Below are positions 11,527 to 21,222 of a stretch of 64,000 nt of DNA, in pieces (within the stretch, counting starts at the first letter, position 1; every line of letters begins with the position of its first letter). The notes under the pieces are model-generated. The model made no database searches. It was not told where the DNA came from and saw nothing but the letters and a program-made list of their open reading frames with translations. Source of the stretch: Diprion similis. Lineage: Eukaryota; Arthropoda; Insecta; Hymenoptera; Diprionidae. The stretch spans positions 5,543,001 through 5,607,000 of the forward strand of contig NC_060109.1 in NCBI RefSeq assembly GCF_021155765.1, read 5' to 3'. Position numbers and translations under genes: made by a program.

Positions 11527-13531
11527 TGTGACGTGGCGGGTCTACCAGCCCGTCACCGACCCGCACCTCCACTCCCAGGCGGCCGTGTCAAGCGCTCTTA
11601 AAGAGCAAGGGAGAGTCCTGCCGTGCCGCAAATGAACAACCAGAGTTAGCTTTAAGATTTATGTATTGTTGCTAATGCTTTGTGTTACTCCCCCAACCCA
11701 TTCTCTGAGGTAACCGCCACTGCCGCCGCCAATGCCGACGCCATCCAACGACCACCCTGCGCTGCCGTCGCGGGAAACGCGGAGGGACCACAGGACGACC
11801 GGCGCGGAGTTCGAAGCCCCGGACCCAGTAGTCGCGCTGTTGCTTGCTCGGACCTCGATGCCGTCAAGGACATGCTGCCGCTACCGCCCAGGGGTCGAGT
11901 TGCCTCCACCTGAGCCTCCGACAAGACCGGCCTTGCCACCCGGCACCCACAAATAACCGGACTCAGTCTCCCCCTGGGCTCGCCGATGCCGACCGGACAT
12001 TTCCGCCTTCGCCAGACCACCCTCGCAACACGCAGCACAGCGCGGCGAACAGACCGGCTGCCTAGGCTCCCGCCGGTCTCTCGCCAATCTACCTATCATC
12101 CCCTCCCGTAGCGCCACCGCGGGATCGCGATCGCCGAGGGCCGGCGGCCACCTCACTCTCCCTTGTGCTGCGCGATTGAAAACCTCGTAACGCATCGTAG
12201 TGTATAATCGTTCTACAAGTATATCGAAATATTGAAGTCGAGTCAGTTTTGTTGGCTGTTTTCTGCGTCTCTGCCGAGGAGGAACCGTTGCCGTTTTTGT
12301 TTCGTGAAGAACCGGACGTTGTTTGCCGTAAAAGGTAGGCTGTCGCTATCCCGAATCTCGCTGGCTGTAGATTCTCAACGGCCTCAGGCCATTTTTCCTT
12401 TTTGCAACAGGTTGCCGGCCGGCTTCGGTCGGCCATTTTGTGTGAAAGCCCGCGAGCCTCGTGGTAGCTAAGCTTCTCTAATTGATTAAATTACTGTTCT
12501 TGGTTGCTATTCTTATTTTATAATTAATATTATATGCTCTGGTTGTTCATTCGGTAATTTTTTGCCGCTTTATTGTAACGCATAATTTGTAATCGATCGT
12601 GTACCGTGCCGCTTCCCGGCCGCGTACCGAGTACGTGAGTGTGAGAGAGGGAGAGAATCTGTGAGTGAGTGTGTGCGCCCGTGCCGTCGTTGCCGAGCGT
12701 AACTACCACCGTCAAGCAGCGACAGGCGACCGTGCCGATAATATAGAAAAAGTGAAGGAGGATTACCTCGTGTTTGTGAAACCGTTAGATTATTAGCAAG
12801 CTTGTTTCTAGAATTGTTCCGCCTTGGTTTGAGATTTGAAATTGTTAACGAACTTGCTTCACCACGAATCCGTAGTCGCATGAGCTATTGAATTGCTACT
12901 GATTTTATGCCGCTTATTATTCGCTTATCTTGGTCGCTTGCCGCTCGTCACTTCTAGCTTATACTGCTTGATTTTGCCGTGTTCTATTGATTTGTTTAAT
13001 TTTGTTGCTGTGTTATATTGTATGCTATGGTGTTTTATTTTGATTTATTTGGAATTGTATCGAAGCGTACCGCCACCGATAAGACCGCTTGCCGTGTAAA
13101 TAACTATTTTGTTGCCTTCTGCCTTGCCGTAACGGCATTAGCTGTTAATAAACGCTGGTAATTACATCTATAATCATTCGATTATCACATATACTATTTC
13201 ACCTCCGCGCCCACGTTCCCCTCACCGCTAGCTAGTCGGCTGTTTTTGTGTGTGCTTGCCCCTGCTATAGTTTCGTTTGAGATTTGGTGGTGTGAGTTAG
13301 GTTCGCCGTTCGAGTCGGCGAACGAATGTTATTGGACGGTAAATTTTGAATCTGGTAAGAGTGTATTCTCTTACGGCTCTCTCGAGCCTGGCGCCCAACA
13401 CCTGTTCTGCAGTGCCGTCAATCTTTATTCTTTTTCCATCTTTCTATTGCCGTGTTGGTCAACGCCATTTTTGTAAACGAGCCTCTGTGCCGACCCCGCT
13501 TTCCCCCGGGTGAAGCAAAAAGCCCGTTACA
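11527..13531 (+). repeat. Gypsy-A 5' LTR
   Basis: 2005 bp, from TGTGACGTGG to CCCGTTACA. Comparison with 21223-23227 shows two substitutions: A/G at 11712 versus 21408, and G/A at 12677 versus 22373. The small ORFs inside are mirrored in the other LTR and look non-coding. Confidence 0.95.
13147..13152 (+). promoter_or_regulatory. AATAAA in Gypsy-A LTR
   Basis: AATAAA lies about 380 bp before the LTR end and recurs at 22843-22848 in the 3' LTR. It is the likely polyadenylation signal marking the R region. The transcript end is inferred, not shown. Confidence 0.5.
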
Positions 13532-13535
13532 AATT

Positions 13536-13553
13536 TGGCGCCCAACGTGGGGC
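13536..13553 (+). promoter_or_regulatory. Gypsy-A primer-binding site
   Basis: TGGCGCCCAACGTGGGGC begins 4 bp after the 5' LTR. TGG, complementary to the tRNA CCA end, followed by a GC-rich tRNA-like complement is the expected form. I do not assign the tRNA. Confidence 0.7.
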
Positions 13554-13684
13554 CCACGAGGTGAAATAGGTGAATTTTGGGGAAAACCAGCTTGCCGATT
13601 GAATTTATAAATAATTAAATTGTACATAGAATTTTTAGTCTGGCGAGAAGAATTTCCCGGATTCGAATCGGACGGTTACGCTAG

Positions 13685-13785
13685 ATTTTATTTTTCCGTT
13701 ATTTATTTCTCCGTTATTTATTTCACTGTTATTTATTTTTCTGCTATTTATTTCAACCGCTATTTATTTCTGTGTTATCTATTCT
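13685..13785 (+). repeat. AT-rich tandem repeat in Gypsy-A leader
   Basis: Six or so imperfect units of about 16 bp with the core TTATTTATTTC lie between the primer-binding site and gag. They leave a pyrimidine-rich, U-rich RNA leader. Function unknown. Confidence 0.6.
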
Positions 13786-14038
13786 GTACTTGTGCCTTTC
13801 TGTACCTGTGAATTGCGGTCTCGCTCCAGCGCGCGGAGCGAGCCGAGTTTGTTTACGCTCGGCGACTGCGGCCGGTACGCCCTTGCCGTACCGTGCCGTG
13901 CCGATCAGCCTGTTGCTTAGCCGAATATTAGTATCTGTGTGTTTGCTAAGCGTGTGTGCGACTTTCTTTTGTTCGAGCTCTACATACGCGGTCTGCCGAT
14001 AATTTCGAATTTGCTTGAGATACCGGGTGTTCTGTAAA

Positions 14039-15850
14039 ATGTCGGAAGAAAATTGTGACTTGCCGCCTGGCGTGCCAGCGCTAGAAACTGTCGCTCAGGT
14101 GCGAATCTGGGCTGAAACTTTGGTATCGGAAGAGGTGAACGCGTTTTTAAATTATTATGGTCTTTCGCGGGAGGGAACAATTTTAGTAAGACAAATACGG
14201 GCCGCATCTGCTTACGGGTTCATAAGAGGATGGTGGCGGACGTGGGCGCCATCGGAGGGACCACCACCGCGGGTGCCTCGCCGAAGGCTGCCGCCGCCCC
14301 CGTCCCTGTTCGACACGTGGCTTGCCGAAAGACAATCGGCGATGACCACCCAGTCTGGAACTGGTCCCGTGCCGGTTAGTAGCTCAACCAACTTGCCGAC
14401 ACGACCATCGACTACCCTGCCTGAGATGCCGCCTTCTAGATCATTGCCGACGCGAGTAAATTTTGGACCTTCTGTCGAAATCTTGCCATCTACCAGGGGG
14501 GAGGGACCCAGTGCCGAACCGACGAGTAGCTCGCCGTTGAGGCGCGGGGGAATCTCCGGGGTCATCCCGGAAGGAACCCGCCGACTCGCGGCGGACAACC
14601 CATTTTTGGCATACTGCTCCCACCCTGCTTCACCTGTCACAGCCTACGGGCCTGCCGCACCGATTACCGACCGCGTTCCGGATCCGTACGCATACGTACA
14701 CCACTTGCTTCCACCTCCAGCACCCCTGCCGGAGTATGGCTATCCGCACCATGCCGTTTTGCCGCCCGGGTCGCAACCGACTGGACTACCCCCGCGTTCG
14801 TATTCGCGTGCGCTCACGGAGCGTACCCGAAATTTACAAGACGTCGTGCGTAAATGGGGGGTGACCTATGCCGGGGAAAGAGATGCGAGTGCCGAAGAGT
14901 TTCTGGTTCGCGTTGCCGAGTGCCGGCGCGGAACTGGCTTAACCGACGAAGACCTTCTGGAGGCCATGCCGTTTTTACTAACCGACACCGCGCGTAAATG
15001 GTACCGCCTTTCAGAACACCGATGGCTATCGTGGGCCGAGTTCGTAGAAGACTTCCGTCGTCGTTTCGGGGGAGTAAATTTCCAGCACCGCCTACGAGAT
15101 GAGATTAGGCGTCGATTCCAGGGTCCCGATGAACCAGTCGCCGATTTCATCCTAAATTTCCGCCTAATGCTCGGTCATATACAGCCCCCGTACCCGTATG
15201 CCGAACAGCTCGAACTCACCTACACGAACTTGCATCCCGACTTCCAGGCAGCCATTCCCCGGGGTACCTTTAGAACCTTTGACGAACTTGAGCGTGCCGC
15301 CGAATCCGCCGAAGCCACCAGGGCCTTACGAAGATTTTATACTCTGCCGCCGCGACCGGAAGAATCCGTTTTGCCGGAGTTCGCTTACCGGGCTCCGGTT
15401 CGCAATAGCCGATCGCGAATGGCCGCGGCCGCGGAAGTGGAGACCACCGTTAATTCGACCGCGACGGGGACAGGCGCTCCTGCGTCTGCCGCCCGGAAGA
15501 AAGGTAGGACCTCGGGGGTGGCACCGTCTGTGCAACTGGCCGCCGCGAGCGTACCTGCCGTGCCGACCCAGGACACCGTCGTCAGGGCTGGCAGCTCGAC
15601 CGGCGAGAGATCGGCCGGGAGCATGGTTCCTCAGGTTCCCTCGGCCCCGGGGGCCGCTCCCTCCAGAACGACTCCGCGAACGGGGTACCGGGGGACCTGC
15701 TGGAATTGTGGTGCGACCGGCCACTTTCAAAGGGAGTGCACCGTCAGGCCACGGCGACGGTATTGCCATGCTTGCGGGTACTCGGGGGTTAGTACTGAGA
15801 ATTGCCCGTTTTGCCGGCAATCGAACTCGGGAAACGCCGCGGGGAATTAG
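14039..15850 (+). CDS. gag: Gypsy-A Gag
   Basis: Structural polyprotein of a Ty3/Gypsy element, about 603 residues from the ATG at 14039. The frame also opens upstream from a TTG, which I do not use. The N-terminal 260 residues are Pro/Ser/Thr rich. The middle part (about residues 270-450) has the helical retrotransposon-gag look, with a WY(R/K)L...WAEFVEDFRRRFGG core. The C-terminus holds a CCHC zinc knuckle starting CWNCGATGH and a second Cys-rich half (CHACG ... ENCPFC). The frame overlaps pol by 49 nt, with pol in the -1 frame, consistent with programmed frameshifting. It is intact, and expected to form the particle and bind the element RNA. Confidence 0.9.
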   Translation: MSEENCDLPPGVPALETVAQVRIWAETLVSEEVNAFLNYYGLSREGTILVRQIRAASAYGFIRGWWRTWAPSEGPPPRVPRRRLPPPPSLFDTWLAERQSAMTTQSGTGPVPVSSSTNLPTRPSTTLPEMPPSRSLPTRVNFGPSVEILPSTRGEGPSAEPTSSSPLRRGGISGVIPEGTRRLAADNPFLAYCSHPASPVTAYGPAAPITDRVPDPYAYVHHLLPPPAPLPEYGYPHHAVLPPGSQPTGLPPRSYSRALTERTRNLQDVVRKWGVTYAGERDASAEEFLVRVAECRRGTGLTDEDLLEAMPFLLTDTARKWYRLSEHRWLSWAEFVEDFRRRFGGVNFQHRLRDEIRRRFQGPDEPVADFILNFRLMLGHIQPPYPYAEQLELTYTNLHPDFQAAIPRGTFRTFDELERAAESAEATRALRRFYTLPPRPEESVLPEFAYRAPVRNSRSRMAAAAEVETTVNSTATGTGAPASAARKKGRTSGVAPSVQLAAASVPAVPTQDTVVRAGSSTGERSAGSMVPQVPSAPGAAPSRTTPRTGYRGTCWNCGATGHFQRECTVRPRRRYCHACGYSGVSTENCPFCRQSNSGNAAGN

Positions 15851-18800
15851 GGGGGCGAGCTGCCGCTAATTCCCGATTTATAACGAACCAGCTCCCTGAA
15901 TCTGAACCTGTTGCCGACCCTGCGCCTGTCTCTGGACCTGAAACTGCCTACGAAACTGAACCTGCCGCTGAATCTGAAACCGAACCTGAACCTGCCGCTG
16001 AATCTGAAACCGAACCTGAACCTGCCGCTGAATCTGAAACCGAACCTGAACCTGAACCTGCCTCTGAAACCGAAACTGCACCCGAACCTGCCCCTGAAAC
16101 TGAACCTGAACCTGCACCCGCATCTGAACCTGAATTAGTCAACGAACCTGTACCTGTTCCTGTCCCTGTCCCCGTATTAGTCCCTGAAGCTGTCCCCAGT
16201 GCCGCCGAACCGCGTGTTATTGTGCCGGAATTTTGTAGTCCAGTCACTGCCGGCCATAATGACACCCGTTATTATTTAACCGTGAACATCGACGGGAAGT
16301 CCGTCCACGCTCTCTTCGACCCGGGGAGTTGCCGCACGTATGTAGGGAGGTTAGCTTATTGCCGCTTCGCGGATGCGTTAGCCTTAACCTCTGGGTGTGG
16401 CCGACCCCAAGTCCTGTTGCCGAATGGCACGATCGAGGAGACGGAGGGAGAACTCGTGCTCAGCGTCCGCTTTGGCGCACTGTGCCGCGACCTAACGGTC
16501 AGATTTGCCTCGTCGTTCGAGTACGAATGTATCGTAGGAATCGATTTTGCAAAAGCCTTCGGCTTTACAGTGGATTTTGTTAGAGGAACGTGGCGTCTGG
16601 AGAATGGCTCGAGGGGTACCTTTCTACCCCGGCCGGACCTCCCGCCGCCCGAACCTCTAGAAGAAGTTTCTCCAGGCCCACGAGGGCGAAGAACCAGACG
16701 ACGACGTGCCGGAGTGAGGCCTCCCGTCTCCTCAGCCATGCCGAGTCGCTCTGAGGTGCCAGGGGGTGCAACATTTACCGAGGGATATCCCGTACCGTTG
16801 CCGATTCGCGTCGATGCCGTGTCGGATCTCGCGTTGCCTTCTCCAAGCGCGGGACTATCCGAACTAACCGTCAGCGAATCAGAACAACTCGCGTTATTCC
16901 TTGCCGAAAATGTGCCGCCTCCGATCTCACAACCAGGAGTCACTGATCTTGCCGTCCATCGTATTGATGTCCAGGGCCACGAGCCCATAAAGCAGCGCTA
17001 TTACCCGGTGTCACCTAAGGTCAAAGCCGCGATGTACGAAGAAGTCGACGCGATGCTAGCTGCGGGAGTAATCGAGCCATCGCATAGCGATTGGTCCAGT
17101 CCGATCGTCATGATTAAGAAACCAAATGGAAAGTATCGATTTTGTTTAGACTTCCGCAAGGTGAATCAGGTCGCCAAGAAGGACGCGTACCCGCTGCCGT
17201 ACATGACGGACATTTTAGATAAATTAAATGAGGCGCGTTATATCACGAAAATCGATCTCAGCCAAGCGTATTTCCAGATCCCGTTGGAGGAGGCAAGCCG
17301 CGAGATCACGGCATTTACCGTGCCGGGTCGGGGTTTGTTTCAATTTAGGCGAATGCCATATGGATTGTCAGGGGCGCCTGCCACCTTCCAACGATTAATG
17401 GATAAGTTAATCGGAGCGGAGATGGAACCGCATGTGTTTGTCTACCTTGATGACGTGATAATTGTTAACCGCACCTTTGCCGACCACCTAAATTGGGTAA
17501 AACGCGTGCTACATAAAATCAAAAGTGCCGGCCTGACAATCAATAGGGACAAGTGCGAGTTTTGTTGTTCTCAAGTCCAGTATTTAGGTTTTTTGGTCGA
17601 TAAGGACGGCCTCCGTGCCGATCCAGATAAGATTTCCGCGATCGTAGAATACCCCGCACCCCGCACGGTCAAACAGGTGCGTCGCTTTTTGGGAATGGCT
17701 TCGTGGTACAGGCGGTTTATCAACAACTTTGCCGAAAGAGCCGAACCACTCACGCGTCTCCTTAAAAAGAGTCGTTCGTGGAAGTGGGGAGGCGAACAAG
17801 AAGCCGCGTTCGAAGATTTAAAATCGGCCCTCACCACGGCGCCTACCTTAGCGTGCCCTGATTTTGCCGTGCCGTTCGTATTACAAACCGATGCGAGTAA
17901 TACCGGAATCGGTGCGGTCCTCACCCAAACCATTGACGATGCCGAACATGTAATAGCTTATGCGAGCCGCGTGTTATCAGACGCGGAACGAAACTATTCG
18001 GTCACCGAGCGTGAATGCCTTGCGATCATTTGGGCGATACGGAAGTTCCGTCCGTACCTGGAAGGCGACCATTTCACCGTCATCACGGATCACAGTAGCC
18101 TTCAATGGCTACGGAGCTTACAGAATCCGACGGGTCGACTAGCCCGCTGGGCCCTGGAGCTCCTGGAGTATGATTTCAAACCGATCCATCGAAAGGGTGC
18201 CTTACACCACGTGCCGGACGCGTTATCACGCATGTTTGAGGACGACACAGACCCAGTTGCCGCGATTCAGGAAACTGCCGACCCCTGGTACCGAAGACGA
18301 ATAGAATTAGTTGCGACTCGCCCGACTCAATTTGCCGACTGGAAGGTGGAAGAGGGTCGCTTATACTTCCACAAAGTTGACCCGCATACAGATCCGTTAT
18401 TGCCTGATTTAGACGCCTGGAAATTGGTATTGCCGTCCGAACTTCGCGCTGCCGTACTTGCCGAGGCTCATGCCGTGCCGACCGCGGGCCACTTGGGGGT
18501 CGCGAAGACGCACGCTCGCCTCGCCCAGTTGTATCATTGGCCGGGGATGTATAAAGATGTTGCCGAATATGTCCGGGCCTGTCAGGTCTGCCAGGAGTGT
18601 AAAGTCGAACAGACCGGTCCTCGCGGACTCATGGGTAGGAGAATAGTGGAACAGCCCTGGCTGGTGGTTGCCGCAGATATCATGGGACCGTTTCCCAAAA
18701 GCCACCAGGGTTATACCTACATTCTCGTGTTGCAAGATCTCTTTTCGAAATGGGTCGAGTGTTGTCCGCTCCGGCGGGCAACAGCGAGCGCGGTCGTCAA

Positions 18801-20202
18801 GGCCCTCGAGGAGCTCGTCATATTCCGATGGGGGACCCCAGAGGTCCTGCTGACCGACAACGGGACGGAGTTCTCAAACAAACTTGTCACTGCCGCCTGC
18901 AAAGAGCTCGGAATATTCCAAACTACCATCCCGCCGTATCATGCACAGGCGAACCCTGTAGAGCGCGCGAATAGGACCATCAAAACCATGATCGTCTCCT
19001 TCGTAGAAAAAGACCACCAAAATTGGGATTTACACCTTGCCGAGTTTCGCTTTGCCGTGAATACCTCCGTGCATAGCAGCACTCGCGTTACGCCAGCCTT
19101 CCTAAATTTTGGCAGAGAGCTCCGACCCGCAAAATCGGAACGCAGGGCCGTCGAAGGTCCTCCGGAGATTTTGCCGTTGCCGACTGCCGATTGGCACACG
19201 CGAATACAGCGTCTGCCGGAGCTACGAGACTGGGTAGCCAGAAATCTAGAAGAGGCGTCCGACAGACGCGCAAGGTACTATGACCGGGGCCGACGAAATG
19301 AGGCCTTCAGAGAAGGCGACGAAGTAATGCGGCGACAGCGGGTGCTGTCCTCGGCCGCGAACTTCATTGCCGCCAAACTGAGCCCGAAGTATAGCGGCCC
19401 GTATACCATAGTGCGCGTACGTTCACCTCTTGTCTACGATTTAGCTGATGCCCACGGGCGAATCTTAGGGAAAGTCCACTTGGATGATCTGAAACCGTAC
19501 CATGCCGCGTTGATTAAAGAAACTGCCGCCGACGTAGTCGAGGATGTAGAGCCGAACCTGCCGAGAGTGAATGTCGAGAATGGAGTAAGTGTCGTACCGA
19601 CCGAGCCCGAAACTGACCCTGCCTTGGTTACCCTGCCTCCTTCCCCTCAGGATGTCGCACTCCTACCGCCGGGGGCGAAGGGGCCGACAACCATGCCGTG
19701 CCGTCCCGTCCGACCATCCCCCGGGCTTTCCTCGGGAGGACCCACGGGAAGAAGAAGAGGCGACCCCCGGAACCGGGGACTGGGGCTTCGAGCCGCTCTA
19801 CGGCCCGGACCCGGAGGAGGTGGTGACCCCCGAACCCCGGCAGCCGCCACCGACGATGGTTCCACCCGCGACCCGGACCGACGCGGAGGAGGTGGCCGAG
19901 GCTATGGCTTGGATCCAGGCGATCCCCCCGGATCCGCGCCTCCTGCGCCTCCCTACGCCTTGCGGTCCCTCGCGGCCTACCGCCCTGCCGGTGCCGTTGC
20001 CGGACCTGCGGGCGCCCCCGGGCTCACTGATACGGTCCCCCGCCGTATACTTGGGGCTGCCGTCAAGGCAGGCGCCGGCTCCCGTGGCCGCCCTGGGCCC
20101 GCCTCGCGCCGCGGTCGCCCCCGCACGCGCGCACCACCCGCCTGGAGCCCGCCCGGCCCCGCGGCTGGAGCGCCTCCGCCCGCCGGTGGGCAGGTGCTAT
20201 AA
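15802..20202 (+). CDS. pol: Gypsy-A Pol polyprotein
   Basis: A 1466-codon frame, -1 relative to gag and overlapping it. An acidic repeat region (about residues 50-140) comes first. The aspartic protease follows, with FDPGS at D173 where DSG or DTG is usual. Reverse transcriptase has a CLDFRKVN motif and catalytic YLDD at 548-551. RNase H begins near D697 (TDAS). Integrase has an HHCC zinc module at about 888-935 and catalytic D959, D1019 and E1054, with 34 residues between the last two, then a GPY-type module (YSGPYTI). All key residues are present and there is no stop, so it looks active. The last 160 or so residues, from about 19690, are low-complexity Gly/Pro/Arg. There the alternative frame of the next entry looks more protein-like, so the true C-terminus may leave this frame. 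Confidence 0.93.
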   Translation: MPVLPAIELGKRRGELGGRAAANSRFITNQLPESEPVADPAPVSGPETAYETEPAAESETEPEPAAESETEPEPAAESETEPEPEPASETETAPEPAPETEPEPAPASEPELVNEPVPVPVPVPVLVPEAVPSAAEPRVIVPEFCSPVTAGHNDTRYYLTVNIDGKSVHALFDPGSCRTYVGRLAYCRFADALALTSGCGRPQVLLPNGTIEETEGELVLSVRFGALCRDLTVRFASSFEYECIVGIDFAKAFGFTVDFVRGTWRLENGSRGTFLPRPDLPPPEPLEEVSPGPRGRRTRRRRAGVRPPVSSAMPSRSEVPGGATFTEGYPVPLPIRVDAVSDLALPSPSAGLSELTVSESEQLALFLAENVPPPISQPGVTDLAVHRIDVQGHEPIKQRYYPVSPKVKAAMYEEVDAMLAAGVIEPSHSDWSSPIVMIKKPNGKYRFCLDFRKVNQVAKKDAYPLPYMTDILDKLNEARYITKIDLSQAYFQIPLEEASREITAFTVPGRGLFQFRRMPYGLSGAPATFQRLMDKLIGAEMEPHVFVYLDDVIIVNRTFADHLNWVKRVLHKIKSAGLTINRDKCEFCCSQVQYLGFLVDKDGLRADPDKISAIVEYPAPRTVKQVRRFLGMASWYRRFINNFAERAEPLTRLLKKSRSWKWGGEQEAAFEDLKSALTTAPTLACPDFAVPFVLQTDASNTGIGAVLTQTIDDAEHVIAYASRVLSDAERNYSVTERECLAIIWAIRKFRPYLEGDHFTVITDHSSLQWLRSLQNPTGRLARWALELLEYDFKPIHRKGALHHVPDALSRMFEDDTDPVAAIQETADPWYRRRIELVATRPTQFADWKVEEGRLYFHKVDPHTDPLLPDLDAWKLVLPSELRAAVLAEAHAVPTAGHLGVAKTHARLAQLYHWPGMYKDVAEYVRACQVCQECKVEQTGPRGLMGRRIVEQPWLVVAADIMGPFPKSHQGYTYILVLQDLFSKWVECCPLRRATASAVVKALEELVIFRWGTPEVLLTDNGTEFSNKLVTAACKELGIFQTTIPPYHAQANPVERANRTIKTMIVSFVEKDHQNWDLHLAEFRFAVNTSVHSSTRVTPAFLNFGRELRPAKSERRAVEGPPEILPLPTADWHTRIQRLPELRDWVARNLEEASDRRARYYDRGRRNEAFREGDEVMRRQRVLSSAANFIAAKLSPKYSGPYTIVRVRSPLVYDLADAHGRILGKVHLDDLKPYHAALIKETAADVVEDVEPNLPRVNVENGVSVVPTEPETDPALVTLPPSPQDVALLPPGAKGPTTMPCRPVRPSPGLSSGGPTGRRRGDPRNRGLGLRAALRPGPGGGGDPRTPAAATDDGSTRDPDRRGGGGRGYGLDPGDPPGSAPPAPPYALRSLAAYRPAGAVAGPAGAPGLTDTVPRRILGAAVKAGAGSRGRPGPASRRGRPRTRAPPAWSPPGPAAGAPPPAGGQVL
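15950..16110 (+). repeat. 30 bp tandem repeat coding for an acidic tract
   Basis: Three near-perfect 30 bp units with derived shorter units encode ESETEPEPAA repeats in pol, before the protease. The same DNA is open in other frames because the repeat lacks stops, which explains the overlapping spurious ORFs. Confidence 0.8.
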
Positions 20203-20500
20203 TTGTGAGCGGGCGGGACATGACTTCGGTCAATGCCCCCGCCCGCTCACCCGGAAGTTCTGTTTCCGATGCGGGCTGCGGGAACACACCCTGAGGGAGT
20301 GCCCGTTTTGTCAAAACGCTTGGCGTCGTGGGGAGACGGGCCCCCACCTTCCGTGGGGGGAGGAACACCGCCGCCCCCGACTACACCCTCAGGGTGCCTC
20401 TCCCGCAGCCCCTCTGGCTCTCAGTGAGGACGCCATCGCACGGATTGTGCGCCGCGTCCTCACTGAGGCCACGGAGCGCCGGGGGGGCCACGCGGGCTAA
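19589..20500 (+). CDS. third frame of Gypsy-A with zinc knuckles
   Basis: A 303-codon frame, +1 relative to pol, overlapping the pol 3' end and running past it. From about 19720 it reads like a real protein: an acidic stretch (EDPREEEEATP), GFEPLYGPDPEE, then AEAMAWIQAI. It carries a CCHC knuckle (C203, C206, H211, C216) and a second Cys-rich half ending ECPFC near residue 240. The two-part cysteine layout and ENCPFC/ECPFC ending parallel those at the Gag C-terminus, so it may be a duplicated nucleocapsid module. Whether it is reached by frameshift from pol near 19680-19720, by splicing or by internal initiation cannot be told. It is not an envelope gene: I see no signal peptide or membrane segment. 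Confidence 0.65.
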   Translation: MSYRPSPKLTLPWLPCLLPLRMSHSYRRGRRGRQPCRAVPSDHPPGFPREDPREEEEATPGTGDWGFEPLYGPDPEEVVTPEPRQPPPTMVPPATRTDAEEVAEAMAWIQAIPPDPRLLRLPTPCGPSRPTALPVPLPDLRAPPGSLIRSPAVYLGLPSRQAPAPVAALGPPRAAVAPARAHHPPGARPAPRLERLRPPVGRCYNCERAGHDFGQCPRPLTRKFCFRCGLREHTLRECPFCQNAWRRGETGPHLPWGEEHRRPRLHPQGASPAAPLALSEDAIARIVRRVLTEATERRGGHAG

Positions 20501-21222
20501 GCGCCGCCCTGCCGTCATTTTTTTTTCCTCTTCGTGTTTTGTTTTTTTTTTTGATGTGTGTAGCTATTCGCTCACCTTGCCGCTGCCGTTTCACTTCTTT
20601 ACTTTTCTTTTCTCATCTCTTTTCTGTTTTCTCTCTCTCTTGTTTTCTTTTCTTGTGATTGCCGTTTTCGCTTAGGCCTTTGCATTGTGCCGCTAGACGA
20701 GCCCCGTCTTGTCCGGGGTTGTTCCCCGTTTGACTGTAGGATTGTGCCGATAGGCATCCTCCTTCTGAGTGACGCGAGTTTCTGCCGTGCCGTTTGGGTT
20801 GCGGAACACTTTCTAGTCATGACGCGAGTCGCCTAGTCGCTCCCTCTGAGACCCAGTTCGCGATCGGAGTAAGCACCGTCACGCCAGCCCCAGGTATGGA
20901 GCGGAGACCCATTCTCTAGTCGTTTGTATATTGTTTTGCGTGAGGAGCTACGCCCCTCACTGCCTGTATTGCCGTTATCTGTATGTAACTGCCGACCTAT
21001 GTTGGGCCTGTGCCGAAACTGAGTATGGATGTATGAATGTGAACCGAATGAACTCAACGTACCGCATACTGCCGAGCCCGAGTGGGCCTCTCCCTCGTTA
21101 CCTTTCTCGTTCTTAACCGCCACCAGACTCGCGGGCTCTTTATCCAAGCCAGTGGAGGTTCGGGTTGCGGAAGCCTACGAGGCTCCTTCTGAGCCCCGTA
21201 CGTTCCGTCTGGGGGGGGGTGT
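20501..21222 (+). other. Gypsy-A 3' untranslated region and polypurine tract
   Basis: There is no credible frame. The region holds pyrimidine-rich runs (20517-20660) and ends in a run of nine G at 21211-21219 followed by TGT just before the 3' LTR. The G run is the likely polypurine tract. Confidence 0.55.

Noticed and set aside
14212..20368. Minus-strand and alternative-frame ORFs in Gypsy-A gag and pol
   Set aside because: High G+C lowers stop frequency. These frames have biased composition and no domains, while the sense frames carry all retroviral motifs.
19589..20500. An envelope gene in Gypsy-A
   Set aside because: No signal peptide, membrane segment or cleavage site; the frame carries zinc knuckles instead.
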